Source: Nitzschia sp. DOCU1
Lineage: Eukaryota; Bacillariophyta; Bacillariophyceae; Bacillariales; Bacillariaceae
Assembly: GCA_951394045.1 (NCBI GenBank)
Contig: OX595988.1
Location: 1,751,352 to 1,815,351, forward strand
Reading direction: 5' to 3'
Length of the DNA stretch: 64,000 nt
Shown here in pieces: positions 40,601-50,382 of this stretch. The notes under the pieces were generated by a model. That model searched no databases and was not told the DNA's origin. It saw only the letters and a list, made by a program, of their open reading frames with translations. Within the stretch, counting starts at the first letter, position 1. Every line of letters begins with the position of its first letter. A program made the position numbers and the translations under genes.

Positions 40601-41588
40601 AGCCATCAACGGCGCCCCCATCAAATCGAAAACTGTCAGGGAATACTTGAAAGCCGCCGTGGACTACTGGAAAGCCATCGGGCTCAACCAGGCTAGCCCG
40701 CTGCGGGACCCAGACTCATCCAAACCCTACCAACCGCTGGAGCGCACCATCAAGGAGTACGTCAAATGGGAAGAAATCCCGAACCGGCAAGAACCCGTGA
40801 CACCGTCCATGGTCATCGACCTGAGCAAGCGAATGCTCAGCACCCATCAGGACTCGAAGCACCAAGCATTCTATGACTGGTCGGTTGTTGCGTTACAAAC
40901 CGGATACCGTAAAATCGAATGGGCGGCAGAACGAGCGGTGAAATCAATCAACACATACCCTCGACACACTGACCCCAACCGCTCCTTCTACCAGACGACC
41001 AGCGAAGACTGGAGACTCCTCGACTGCCAAGGTACCCCAATCCCTGTCGAAGCCGAACTGTCCTTTCCCCCGGATGAACTAGGCGGAGCAAAGGCCAGAT
41101 GGAGATTTCAAAAGAACGGAAACAACGGTGAGCAACAGATCTTTGCTGCAAACCACAAGAATCCCATCATGTGTTGCCCCCGAGCCATTCAACGAATAAA
41201 ACAACGAGCAGCTCGCCTCGGCATCAAATCAAACGAGCCCCTGTCGGTCTACAGAAGCAACCCACGAAGCAACTTACCGTCTTTCTTCCATACCACGTCG
41301 GTGAACGACATGGTTCGCGAAATGGCCCGGTGTACCTACAACATCGACAACCTCAAAGAGGCCGGCCTACGATATACGGGACACTCCTTCCGAATAGGAG
41401 CCACGACCCTCATGCAGTCCATGGGGGCAGATAGCACCCTCATCCGCCAGCGCTTGCGATGGAAAAGTGATGCATTCGAGGTCTACTTACGTAAAACCCC
41501 GATGAACGCCCTCCGCCATATGCGGATGCTCAACGACCAAGACTTCAACTCTTGGCAGCCGCCTGAACCGGCTGAACCTACACTATAA
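37668..41588 (+). CDS. YR2 ORF2: reverse transcriptase-RNase H-tyrosine recombinase
   Basis: 1306 aa from an ATG that overlaps the ORF1 stop (TAATG). The same frame is open further upstream to 37425, but there ORF1 codes in another frame. The RT part contains RIAIMTDDEAGCFNQKAI, GNHFGGSYGPACNEP and YMMYIDDANTG. The RNase H-like part follows (YQDASSDFGVGGHSLDL, INWLEYIAAII, IGDNNVANAVI, DNKFADDLSRM). The C-terminal 300 residues are a tyrosine recombinase: ALQTGYRKIEW (first arginine), YTGHSFRIGATT (H-x-x-R) and LRWKSDAFEVYLRKT (nucleophile tyrosine). All three activities in one continuous frame is unlike YR1. The frame is fully open, so enzymes of this copy may be functional even though ORF1 is broken. 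Confidence 0.92.
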   Translation: MHECELAMDAIMHHRARAIQALPPKATKETAASFGLQSLSKNMREESTLLAHLKAVHSQENNPYRRRRLPPYIDPRTLFPSKASLYKISHFGKYDINKSWVTENPELPQVTLPLLRSGFLDEASTSALSQTSPRFQHIVDLRTMTTDVDCRMLRFPQFEWEQAAEGPDDQILRDRMAMRTACLLQYDGSIESLQRFCGWRWMNEQMRTYEMLFWLHPILPEQDFKELTAGYSLGIPYCLKSSPDNSQEELQEYVRAGNSVTANKHSDLCWKLMSKEDRRDVSFVLPSMLLPFLPNMWLIVLGVAAPEGRKPRIYRDCSKRITTKSAPINALIDLATEPRIGFGNTFKQYCTYLWHTRANFPTKRIAIMTDDEAGCFNQKAISPSLTSSMATVFDGVLMIAIGNHFGGSYGPACNEPVARAKEKVVQFLFDNCNFQQEANKEYLQHIQLEIPPLEQPLAQAKPAPEYPQRNEAGAHQFEYMMYIDDANTGALAETSQVRQMVASSVEGTYILRSYPGPINNPILTPVMAWDKVNLTISTEAKMLGTIVNTDAMRISLLAARLQRFLDELRRNWNPNRKTFTARQAAVLQGNLISALASNYWLQALGFQFNTLLKLVLKRNAEQLLRSKRHMQEAFPDPNEANLDPAADDRDCELIGMKNKWMRLLWKSKVETYIPAAIHTTAGWLRAVIEEELHHPGSTWYRPISHLVQREHDSTAYQDASSDFGVGGHSLDLCYWWQVEWKEFGPQFVAWLRETLNQGLPTSSHINWLEYIAAIIQIAGMIVVYRFHKTHLPWPPVAKLIGDNNVANAVIKKRSSSSDSVVAAALGRLLSNILRLDEIGIRSGRVNTEDNKFADDLSRMPITQLTFAINDMPNDALTTYLDPLSQSSGRKEWKTSYLRFHPSTALLSAICTAALEPQTIAFSQILSARHLGQVSDGSNIFFEFVVNVTGGEELTCNSLSPLARCELLHLYAMVLCSGGAINGAPIKSKTVREYLKAAVDYWKAIGLNQASPLRDPDSSKPYQPLERTIKEYVKWEEIPNRQEPVTPSMVIDLSKRMLSTHQDSKHQAFYDWSVVALQTGYRKIEWAAERAVKSINTYPRHTDPNRSFYQTTSEDWRLLDCQGTPIPVEAELSFPPDELGGAKARWRFQKNGNNGEQQIFAANHKNPIMCCPRAIQRIKQRAARLGIKSNEPLSVYRSNPRSNLPSFFHTTSVNDMVREMARCTYNIDNLKEAGLRYTGHSFRIGATTLMQSMGADSTLIRQRLRWKSDAFEVYLRKTPMNALRHMRMLNDQDFNSWQPPEPAEPTL

Positions 41589-41665
41589 AATAGGACGAAA
41601 ACCGTATTAGTGCAGAGGCGTCAGACAAACCACTCAGCACTGGAAAACTCACCTAATTTAAGGTC

Positions 41666-42112
41666 CTACTCGCTGACCGAATCCTCCACGTCCTCATCAT
41701 AGAGGCGTTGAAACTCCTCATACCCAGCAAAACCAGGGCGGCCCAAATCCGCCACATAGTCCACGCCTCGGAACGCAACACGAACCACCACCGCTCGACG
41801 CTCTAGCCCCTCATCCCATACGCCCTGATTCCGCGAGGCCCGTGCAGCGGGCGGAAGACGCCCAATCAACAAAATACGCTGACCCACGGTTGTATCCGAC
41901 TGCCGCGGAACCACCGGAAGCCGGACCCGGTCGAAGTAAACCCTCACGGCGCGATGAGCATCGACAGTATCACGGATCGCCGTCCGCACCTGACCAACCC
42001 GCCAAGAATGCTGTTCGACATGATCAAAATCCTCCATCGCCTGCAGCAAGGTCTCCACCTCCTCCCGCAACGTCGTAAACGACAAAATACACCGGTACAT
42101 AGCTACCATCAT
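41666..42112 (-). CDS. Possible antisense ORF in the YR2 3' region
   Basis: 148 codons from an ATG at 42112 (MMVAMYRCILSFTT) to a stop at 41666; the open frame extends a little further upstream without ATG. Protein-like composition with heptad-type helices near the start and an acidic end (YDEDVEDSVSE). No family was recognised. It lies between ORF2 and repeat B1, on the opposite strand, in about 900 bp that otherwise hold nothing recognisable. It could be a chance ORF. Confidence 0.35.
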   Translation of the reverse strand: MMVAMYRCILSFTTLREEVETLLQAMEDFDHVEQHSWRVGQVRTAIRDTVDAHRAVRVYFDRVRLPVVPRQSDTTVGQRILLIGRLPPAARASRNQGVWDEGLERRAVVVRVAFRGVDYVADLGRPGFAGYEEFQRLYDEDVEDSVSE

Positions 42113-42499
42113 GGATCGATTCAACCGACCAGCCCGCTCCCGATCGAGCTGCAAAACCAAAGGGCGTCATCCCGATGATCATGCCCTTCCGAAGAAGAAG
42201 TATCTCCATCATTACCGTCCATGGTGAACGACATTTGTCCTCATCGGTCGCCCGAACAACGCCAAGATGACCGTTGGAAGCAAGAACCAAAATATTTCGA
42301 AAAACCAACCGCCACGTGCGCTAGGCATATGCGCGGCGATAAGCCCAAAATTGAACTCGACGCCAGCCGAGCTAGGGCACATTCCCAGCGCGGTGGCAAT
42401 AATTGCCCCGTTCTCCGCACCTTCATTCGTTTGGCGGACAGAGCGCCGAAGACAGCTCTTGGTGTCGCTACGCGACACAGTGCTACGCACGGTCTCTTC

Positions 42500-42704
42500 G
42501 GCAGGACGAGCACCCACAGAGCTGCAGTCGAATTAGTCATTCGGCAGCAGCTCTGCGGGCTTAAGCGCTCTGTTTTCAGCCAATCACCTTCTACGACTAT
42601 CCCCGTAGAAGCCACCAGGCTAGCTAAACCGCCACGTGGAAGATGCGTCAGATCAAGGCGCGAGCGAGCGTGAGTCCACACGTGGCCACGTCCGCGAAGG
42701 ACTC
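42500..42704 (+). repeat. YR2 repeat B1
   Basis: 205 bp, almost identical to B2. Starts GGCAGGACGAGCACCC, ends CGAAGGACTC. Confidence 0.92.
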
Positions 42705-42952
42705 TTGTGAGGTAGCAGGTCAGACGGAGTACTACGGTAGTCCTGACGACCGGCCGAGCGCCTGCCAAGACAGACGTGAGCAGGTCGTGCTCTGAGAAGA
42801 AGGATTGGGAGAAGACGGACAGACGGTGCAAGAGTGAGAACGAGAAAAGCCATCCTCCAAGGATGCCGACAGATCGTCCTCACAATTCCGCCGAACGAGC
42901 GACTTGATCAAGCATCGTGCCGTCGGAAGTTAGCTAGAGTAGTCTAAAAGCT
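42705..42952 (+). repeat. YR2 repeat A2
   Basis: 248 bp, second copy of A1, directly abutting B1. Confidence 0.92.
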
Positions 42953-42971
42953 CCCACCCACCACACCCTAG

Positions 42972-43176
42972 GGCAGGACGAGCACCCACAGAGCTGCAGT
43001 CGAAATAGTCATTCGGCAGCAGCTCTGCGGGCTTAAGCGCTCTGTTTTCAGCCAATCACCTTCTACGACTATCCCCGTAGAAGCCACCAGGCTAGCTAAA
43101 CCGCCACGTGGAAGATGCGTCAGATCAAGGCGCGAGCGAGCGTGAGTCCACACGCGGCCACGTCCGCGAAGGACTC
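42972..43176 (+). repeat. YR2 repeat B2, right end of YR2
   Basis: 205 bp, second copy of B1. Nineteen bases rich in C and A separate it from A2. The element ends only 126 bp before the SET gene ATG. Confidence 0.92.
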
Positions 43177-43302
43177 GACTCGACCATTTTTTCCTCTATC
43201 GCCGTTGCGTTTTCTTGATGAGATGAGAGACATCAAAGACCTGATCGGTGCACAAACAAACAAACAAACTTGTGATTTAAAGATTGAAGTACTCGTTTGG
43301 CA

Positions 43303-44844
43303 ATGGCAGAAGACGATCCTTTCAGTGTCTTTAGTGATGATGACGACGACGACGACGAGGAAACTGCAGAGACCAGCACGGCCAAAGTGCAAGCTCAAAG
43401 GGTGAAATCTTTGGTGGACCAAGCTAACGCAAAGCTTCACACTGGCAAGGTGGGAACTTCTGGGGATGTTACAGCTACCCAAACAAAAGATGAGCCGGTT
43501 GACCTTTCTCATCTTCAAAGACTTGATTTGGGTTGGCCGACCCCTGCTTACCTGGGCCCGATGATTTTAGTGTCCGATTTAGAGGTCGGAGGTGGCCGTG
43601 GCTATGTTGCATCACGTGATCTAGAACCAGGGACACTGGTCCTAGTCGAAGAACCCGCTTTGCAATGGCCCGCGGATCAGCTGGGTCAAAAGTTGAGTCT
43701 TGTGTCCGTTCGACACTTGCTAGAACAGCCAAACGCGACAAATCTAGTGCGAGACTTGGAAGTATTCCATCCGAGCAAAGAAAATGTGGACCATCATGCA
43801 GACGAGGAAGAGAATCTAGAGCAAATCTCAAAAATGATGCATATCCTTCGGTCCGAATGTGAGAACGAACAAGTTTTGAAACTAGTGGAACTTGCCCGTG
43901 ATCGATGCATAACTTCTCGAGATGGTTCCAACTTGGACTCGAACGATATTTTGCGAATATTCTTGGCGTTGCGATATAATGGGCTAGAATCGGGTGTGTA
44001 CCGGCACGTTGCCATGCTGAATCATGACTGCCACCCAAACTGTGCCAAGCTTCTCCCAGAAGGGGATCAATCCTATTCCGAGGTTCGGACCACGCGACGA
44101 GTCGAGGCAGGGCAAAGCTTGACCATTTCGTACGTGCCTCGTGTCATGAGTCATGCCTCCCGGCGCAAATATCTATGGGAACAACACCGTTTTGATATTG
44201 GAGCTCAGTTGAAAGGCAGTGCTCTCAAGATGGAGTTGATCGGGAACGATCTACCTCAGTCACATATTCAAAGGTGGGAAGAAAATGGTGTCACTCATCG
44301 GATTGAAAACGCTATAGGTGAATTACAAACGATGCTTGATGACATACGGGATGATATCACCAGCGGGAGTGTAGCCTCGGATACCTGGAAGACTCTCAAG
44401 GCGCTGGAACAGACGTCTCTAGAGCTCTATCAAGAGTCAACCCAGCAGCTGAAGAACCCTGGTCACTACTTGTTAGTTCCTATACTTGGTGTGCATTCCG
44501 AAACATGTCACCAGTTGTACCAGGCCCCGGACCTTTCCGTGGCAACACAACTCGGCATTCTCAGTCGGCAGATGCTTAGTCTTCACCGTCTGATTCCCTT
44601 GCAGATTGCGGATCTCGGGCTCGACCATTTCGACATTGCTGCAACCCAACTCGATTTCGCGAATTGTATTCGAGAGCTACTGTCCCGGTCGCCCAAGAAA
44701 TTGTATGAGCTTAACCTTTCGTCTTTGACCAGCTTCCAGGAGTGGTCCGCTTTGGAACATCGGGCCCGGCAAGAACACCTACGGATAAAGAGTTTGTATC
44801 CTCATGACGCAGAAAGCATGATGCAGAAGGTGGTTCCCTCCTAA
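43303..44844 (+). CDS. SET-domain protein
   Basis: Single exon, 513 aa from the ATG at 43303 (MAEDDPFSVFSDDDDDDDEE). After an acidic N-terminus the SET fold begins near residue 88: GGGRGYVASRDLEPGTLVLVEEP. NHDCHPNC lies near residue 240 (the knot motif binding AdoMet and substrate), and AGQSLTISYVP near 270. The layout, with a helical insert between the two halves of SET and no MYND finger seen, recalls SMYD/SET-class-VII methyltransferases. The likely substrate is a histone or another protein lysine; this cannot be told. YR2 ends 126 bp upstream, so its promoter is probably altered. Its stop codon overlaps that of the convergent PPR gene. Confidence 0.85.
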   Translation: MAEDDPFSVFSDDDDDDDEETAETSTAKVQAQRVKSLVDQANAKLHTGKVGTSGDVTATQTKDEPVDLSHLQRLDLGWPTPAYLGPMILVSDLEVGGGRGYVASRDLEPGTLVLVEEPALQWPADQLGQKLSLVSVRHLLEQPNATNLVRDLEVFHPSKENVDHHADEEENLEQISKMMHILRSECENEQVLKLVELARDRCITSRDGSNLDSNDILRIFLALRYNGLESGVYRHVAMLNHDCHPNCAKLLPEGDQSYSEVRTTRRVEAGQSLTISYVPRVMSHASRRKYLWEQHRFDIGAQLKGSALKMELIGNDLPQSHIQRWEENGVTHRIENAIGELQTMLDDIRDDITSGSVASDTWKTLKALEQTSLELYQESTQQLKNPGHYLLVPILGVHSETCHQLYQAPDLSVATQLGILSRQMLSLHRLIPLQIADLGLDHFDIAATQLDFANCIRELLSRSPKKLYELNLSSLTSFQEWSALEHRARQEHLRIKSLYPHDAESMMQKVVPS

Positions 44845-47176
44845 GCTCTAGCTACGCCTTTCTTGATCAAATGTCGTTTTCGAGAATTCTTCGTGTAGTC
44901 TTCTCGTATGTTGCCAGTTTTGGGATCTCTGGCTTCTTGACGAAGCAGTGAATACTGGCTGGGTGTTACACCATATTTGATCTGATTCATGACCAGCTTG
45001 TTCAGTTGCCCGTCAGCACAGCATTGTCGAAATACATCTCGTACCAGACGCCACCTGGAAGCAGAATCGCCTTCGAAAGTACCAATCACACGCAAGCAAG
45101 TCCCATACGTTATAAAGTTCGCCCCACAGGTGTCCTGGGCTTCCTTCAACATCGCCATGGCAATAAGGAGGACTTCTTGTTTGTTGTCTCTTTCGGTATC
45201 GGAAAATGCGCAGGCATTTAGGATATTGTTGTAGGTTATAGTCAGCGGTCTCAGCGACACAGATTTCATTCGTCGCAATAGTTTCAGAGCAATCTTAGCT
45301 TTCGACTGTAATTTGGACTTGGCAACAGCATTGATCACGCAGTTATACGTATAGACATTAGCTCGAACGTCACCAAATCCCGAAGCGTGTAAATCTTCCA
45401 TTCTTGACAATATTGAATATGCTCGCTCGAAGGCGTCCTCGGCGCCACTAACAGCAATACAGTGGATGACATTGGTAAAAGTTAGCACATCGGGTTTGAG
45501 GTGGTGTTGCCCTTTACGAGCCCTTTCTTCCATTGTTTTCAAAACCCTTTCTGCTTCGTCGCCGACCCCGGGCCGTCGAACCTTTGACAAGGCTTCCAAA
45601 TATGCGTTCATCGAAAACTTGTTCGGAGCGATGGGGCTTTTGCCTTTGTCAAAGTTTTCTTGCATGCGTTCGATCCAATCTAGAATTCTGTCTGCGGCCT
45701 CCGGTTGGTTCGATTTGGCCCATGCATCAAACTATGGCGAAAGTGAGTCGCAACGAGGGAAGAGGCATGCGAGAACTAGCGAAGGGCGCAACTTACACAA
45801 GTGTTGAATGACCGGCTCGATGGCTTCAACCATGGATCTCCAGACCGCTCGTAGGCCTCGTACATTTCGCGTAGCAATTCCTCCACTTTCTGGGGCGCGT
45901 CCTTCTCCTTACTTTTGGCGTAGGCACTCATCACCGAGTTGTAGGAAACGGCATCAGGGCGTTGGTTTGCCATGCATTGATTTTGATGTCGGTCTTTCAT
46001 TTTCTCCAGAATAGCATGAGCAATTTTCGCTTTTTCCCTCAGTCCTGATCGGCTGTAGCATGCTATAAGGCAGTTGTACGTGTTGGTGTTTGGAAGCGTT
46101 TTGGTAGAGTTTCCGCATTCGGCATGGTAGTTCTCAAATTCTGCCACCAGAGCTTCAGCTCTATCGGTCATATTCCAATCCCCACTCTTACTCCAAGCAG
46201 AGATGACCATGTTCCACGACCAGACATCCGGCCTTGAGTCGTCATCCTCGCTTCTTAGCATTTCGTATAAATGCGCCTCCGCTCGAGCTGCAATGGTGGT
46301 GCCATCAGCGTCATCCCTTGTGATCATTGCAAGTAACGAGTTCAAGTACACATTATGGCATCGGTAGTCCGGCTTTACAGCAGGATAGCCGTTGCTAGCA
46401 AATTTTTCCATTCTCCTTATCATTTGGAGGACAAGATTTGCAGCGTTTGGTCCTTCCGTAGCCGCGAAAGCCCTCAATATTGTGGCGTAGGACTCGCCGT
46501 TGGGCAAGATATCTGTCCTTCCCATGGATCGAAGATCATGAAGCTTTTGTAGCACTCTCATCGCTTGCTTCGGTGCGTCTTTCGCCCTTGAAGATGAATA
46601 TGCGAGTAAAACTCCGTTGAAAGTCTCCGCGTTCGGTTTGATATCAATCTCTCCCATTTCGTGCAATCGAAGCATGGTATCAAAAATTTCCTCGACCCTT
46701 TGTGCTGCGCCCTTCTCCTTGCTTCTTGCCCAACCCATAATCACAATATTGTACATGTCCAACATGTTCACCGAGTCCACTTGGGCATTCCCAGCGAGTT
46801 TTTCTTCCACTACTCTGCGCAAAAGACGCTCAAGATTGACTGCAGATTTTCGACTTGGACGTTGAGACCAAAGTCTCATTACCTCAAAAACTCTTTGAAA
46901 CCTTTTGGAATCCCACGTTCCTTCATCCTGAAGATGTAATAGCTCATTCGTCTTGAGCTCGGCCTCTCTTTGCCACGTCAAGAAGTCGTTCGGGTCTGTC
47001 ACAGGATCCTCGTCTGTTTCGATGTCAGAATCGACCGCAAACAGTGTCGTTCTTCCCCCCTTGGGGCACAACGAAGCCTGAACCTTTAATTTCACACAAA
47101 GCGGAACGAAAGAACACGAAAAGGGCCAAATATAGATTGCCACAAAACCCACTACAGCGGCAAGCCTCCGTCTCAT
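44841..47176 (-). CDS. PPR-like helical-repeat protein, probably plastid-targeted
   Basis: Two exons are read on the minus strand: 47176-45797 and 45731-44841, about 756 aa; the 65-nt intron is GT-AG, phase 0. The first ATG is at 47176; the frame is open further upstream only from a TTG. The N-terminus RRRLAAVVGFVAIYIWPFSC is hydrophobic and followed by SFVP, which fits the diatom signal-peptide/ASAFAP plastid motif. Repeats of about 35-40 residues follow, for example YNIVIMGWARSKEKGAAQRV, FNGVLLAYSSSRAKDAPKQA, YNSVMSAYAKSKEKDAPQKV and TYNCVINAVAKSKLQSKAKI. These have the pentatricopeptide look. Such proteins bind organelle RNA in processing or translation. The convergent SET gene overlaps by four bases. 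Confidence 0.88.
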
Positions 47177-47761
47177 TTCCGAATTCTGAGCAAAGAAGCG
47201 GAGGAAGCGCCTTCGGGTCGAGTGGGAATGCCAATTGTCCCGTATGAAATGAGCTCGATCTACGCGTCGTTTAGCATGCCTCGCAGTTGCAAGTGACAAG
47301 AAAGATGAGTTGTCGAAAGTTGTCGCTTTCTATGATAGAGGATGGTAATGCAAGGTTTATCGTTTAACTGATAACTGCACTTTGTGATGGCTGATGATGT
47401 TCTACCGGTGTACTTTGATGTGATGATCTCTTTGGCCGGTTTTATGTGCGTGATGGGTGGCTGATGGCTTCCGACTGCCTCCACGTGGAGTCTGTCGGTC
47501 GCGTTAGTCGTACAAGTTGTCGCTGTCCCTTGATACACTACATCTTTTGTGAGCAAAAGCAGCAGGTAGAATAAAAGTATACAGTACGAATAGTCTTTGC
47601 CGATGGTCTCGGGGTAGATCGCAGGCGAGGGAATGCATCTAGAAAACATTGGAATCAGAGATTTAAAAATCTCTACAGTCGAACTAAATCACGTCTGGAA
47701 GGACAAACAAGTAGGTGCAGGCTGGTCCAACCGCACCGTATCCACGGAAAACATCCTATTG
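47177..47761. other. Intergenic, between PPR gene and 47762 gene
   Basis: This is the promoter side of the PPR gene and the 3' flank of the next gene. A minus-strand ORF at 47260-47649 shows nothing recognisable. No RNA gene or repeat was seen. Confidence 0.4.
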
Positions 47762-48689
47762 CTATAGCCGTCGCTCCTGCATCGATTTGACAGCATTTTG
47801 AACGACTTTGACTGCCGATATGCTTTCCATTTCACGCGCAATCTTTTGAAGCCGTTCATCGGCTATGATGATCATGGACATGGACCATCTATTCTCTCCG
47901 AGTGCAGTATACGAGCGCATCCACTCGCGCTTTTCATCCGAATAAACCGTCACTTCTAGGTTGCTCTTCTTCAGCCATCGCCGATTCTCTGCGGGTGTAT
48001 CTGCATTGATGATGATCAACTTACTCAAAAGATCTTTACCTAGGCCTTTGCTCAAGCTATCCGCTGCCTCGCGGAGTTCTGGAGATTGGACTCGCGGGTC
48101 ACACAGAATGATGAGAAAGTCCGACTTTGTGTTTTTCAGCCATGGAACCAAACGTCTCATTCCAGTATCACCTATCGCATTCTCGCTCTTTATATTGACC
48201 AATTCTTCGAAAGGCTGCGTAGGTGCAGGATCGCCTTCAAATAGCCTATCGAGCCCGCGTTCTGAACATTGTTGAAATTAGCAATGGGCACCATCTTTTT
48301 AGCATAGACGCGACATCCAGTCACTTACGGTATGCATCAATCTCAGCTTCTTCCTGCTCTTTACTCAGGTATCCGTCGGACGAGACATCGTTCAAAGAAG
48401 CGGTCTGTTTCTTCAGCATTTCTTCAAATCGACGTCGATCATTTTGTTCCTTAATCTTTTTGTCCGAGAGTCGTTCGCCACCTCCCATATCACTCTGAGC
48501 CTTTTGTTCTTTTGCTTCAGCCATCTTCTTCAACAACTCTGCTTGCTTATTTCGCATTTTCTTCACCATGCAGAGTCCAGTCGACCTCGCCCCATTCGTC
48601 GATCTGGATTCCGTGACGAGTGGTCTCGTTTGGAAGCCATTAGCTACCGAAGCCGAGTAGAGGAGCGCTGCCAAATAAAATAATTGCAT
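47762..48689 (-). CDS. Putative plastid protein of unknown function
   Basis: Two exons are read on the minus strand: 48689-48329 and 48261-47762, 286 aa; the 67-nt intron is phase 1. The start MQLFYLAALLYSASVANGF is a signal peptide with F at the predicted cleavage site (NG-FQTRP), suggesting diatom plastid import. A charged helical stretch follows (KKMRNKQAELLKKMAEAKEQ and onward). The C-terminal half (FLIILCDPRVQSPELREAAD, KLIIINADTPAENRRWLKKS, WSMSMIIIADERLQ) has alternating strands and helices that could be a thioredoxin-like fold, but no CXXC is present. Family not recognised. Confidence 0.7.
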
Positions 48690-50382
48690 GTCACTGGCTG
48701 TGGTCAACTTGTTTCAGGTACGAACTATTTGAATCATTCCCATCAACCTAAAGTATAAACGAGACATCACTTTTGCTCCCCTTTTCGCCATGATGCGGTG
48801 ACTCACTCATTTCGTATCCTGGGCGCGCCGCGTGGCGCGCTCGCAGCCGCAAAAAATCACTGACGGACAGACGCTTGGATACTTCCCGTCCTATCGAAAC
48901 TAGGTATACCTGCATAATAGAGTATGCTATCAGATTATTTGTAACGCGCCGACAGCGCCGGCCACCGCGCCGGGCGGGCTTCTTTTCGACCACATCTGTT
49001 GGGTTGAAGAAACAGAGCCACAGCCTGCCGCAAAGGAACTGGAACGCAAGCCGAGAATGGCGAGGAGAGAACACCGTAGATAGAAAATACCAGTTCATCG
49101 ATAACGTCGCCTACAAAGATAACACTTCTCTTACTATCTCTGTTGGAGTGGATACGATGCGTTGCTGGGCTAGCTTCACTGACGACCTTTTGGGCTCACA
49201 CTGTCGTCCACCAGCGCTAGTACTACTACTAGTAGTACATACAACGTTTGCACCATCAGCGACACTACCTGCTGGTAGCAGCAGCCCAAAAGTGCGAAAA
49301 TGTATGACATTGTTTCGAGGAGAGACGGCGTGGTAATGCGTCACGATGCTCTGGAGTTCTTGTAGACATCATCCTTCGCAACCTTGGAGTAGAAGAGGTC
49401 GTCCTCCCTTCTATGATGATGCTGTCACGACTTGCCTTCCGCATATCTCTTGGTGGTAGTAGAAGACGTCATCATCAAGCAACAGTTGCCGTTCCGACGT
49501 GTTCTTGGCGCCGTTCATCGGGCTGAGATAAAGTTCGCGGAACAGCAGACTTATCCAACGGTCTTGTTGAAGGAACTCCATGCGAAATTGTCAACTCCAG
49601 TCATTTGCCATGAGAATGTTCTGGCACTCATAATAGAATCTGCGATCGTGGTGCACCGCCATGCCAAATTTTGCAAAACGGACGGGAGTTGGCATCGTAC
49701 TAAGAGTGCACGATGGTTGTACTCCATATTCATACATTGGAGCCCTAAACAATCACGACGTCGCGTTGCATTTTACATGCGTAAGAAAGAAAGGGCCCAA
49801 AAAGATGTTCATAGATAGTACAAGGATAAGTCGAAGTGGCGGGCCATGCGTTGTGGACAAAGTTCCAGTCCGCGATCCGTTGGGGATTATGAGTCAACAA
49901 ATTTGCGGCGAGTTGGAGTGATCGATGTATGCAAAAATTGTAGCGAGGTCAGTGTCCGGAACTGACGCACTTAGAAACCTAAACTAAACAGAAATGAATA
50001 ACATATAAAATCATCTATCGCACATACTTATAATTTTTTTGATTTACTACGAGAATGACCATGTCGCTGGCGATGTCGTACATTCTCAAAACTCCTTAAT
50101 ATTCATCCATGTGCTTGCATGTGCTTGGAGTGCGATTTTCCCTTGGTGCTGATCAAGCAGTTTTCGAATCCCCAGCGCAACTTTCGTTCCCGCCCCCTCC
50201 GTTGACGCTGTCCAAAAGACGGGAACGGAACAAACTCTTCCCCATATTTTCTCCTCGCCCGTCTTGGTTGGAAGGAACTATTGCGTTTGGATCGCTCTCT
50301 GCTCCCTTGAGGTGTGGTATTAGTTCATTCTCTTAGTGAATGAATACGTGTCGATCTTTCTGTACGCTTTATTTGTTCCGCT
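48690..50382. other. Long intergenic region with an inverted-repeat structure
   Basis: This 1.7 kb lies between a minus-strand gene start and the cyclin start, so it holds two promoters. ORFs at 48875-49336 and 49432-49818 (+) lack recognisable content and are not called. A nested inverted repeat lies at 49187-49292 (separate entry). Confidence 0.5.
49187..49292. repeat. Nested inverted repeat
   Basis: CTTTTGGGCT (49187-49196) pairs with AGCCCAAAAG (49283-49292). Inside it ACCAGC (49210-49215) pairs with GCTGGT (49271-49276). Within that, GTACTACTA-C-TAGTAGTAC forms a further 9-bp hairpin near 49220-49238. Three concentric or nested stems make chance less likely. It could be a structured RNA, a cruciform or a small MITE remnant. 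Confidence 0.55.

Larger units (their letters stand above)
27600..43176 (+). mobile_element. Tyrosine-recombinase retrotransposon YR2 carrying two nested insertions
   Basis: The layout is A1 (27600-27847), ORF1, ORF2, B1 (42500-42704), A2 (42705-42952), B2 (42972-43176): again the split direct-repeat plan. The span is 15.6 kb, but a TRIM (28549-29272 with its duplication) and gypsy element 2 (30884-36491 with its duplication) account for 6.3 kb, leaving about 9.2 kb. ORF2 fuses RT, RNase H and tyrosine recombinase in one frame and is intact. YR2 has no close sequence similarity to YR1. Sequence between A1 and ORF1 may contain a 5' UTR intron (27888-28446, GTAAGA to TTTACAG directly before the ATG). 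Confidence 0.92.

Noticed and set aside
20543..43176. A CRISPR array or segmental duplication to explain the direct repeats
   Set aside because: Repeats are long, few, and arranged as A1-B1-A2-B2 or as LTRs, which the retroelements explain fully.
48875..49818. Two plus-strand ORFs of 153 and 128 codons
   Set aside because: No domain, low-complexity or arginine-rich composition, and they overlap an inverted repeat and other frames; likely chance.
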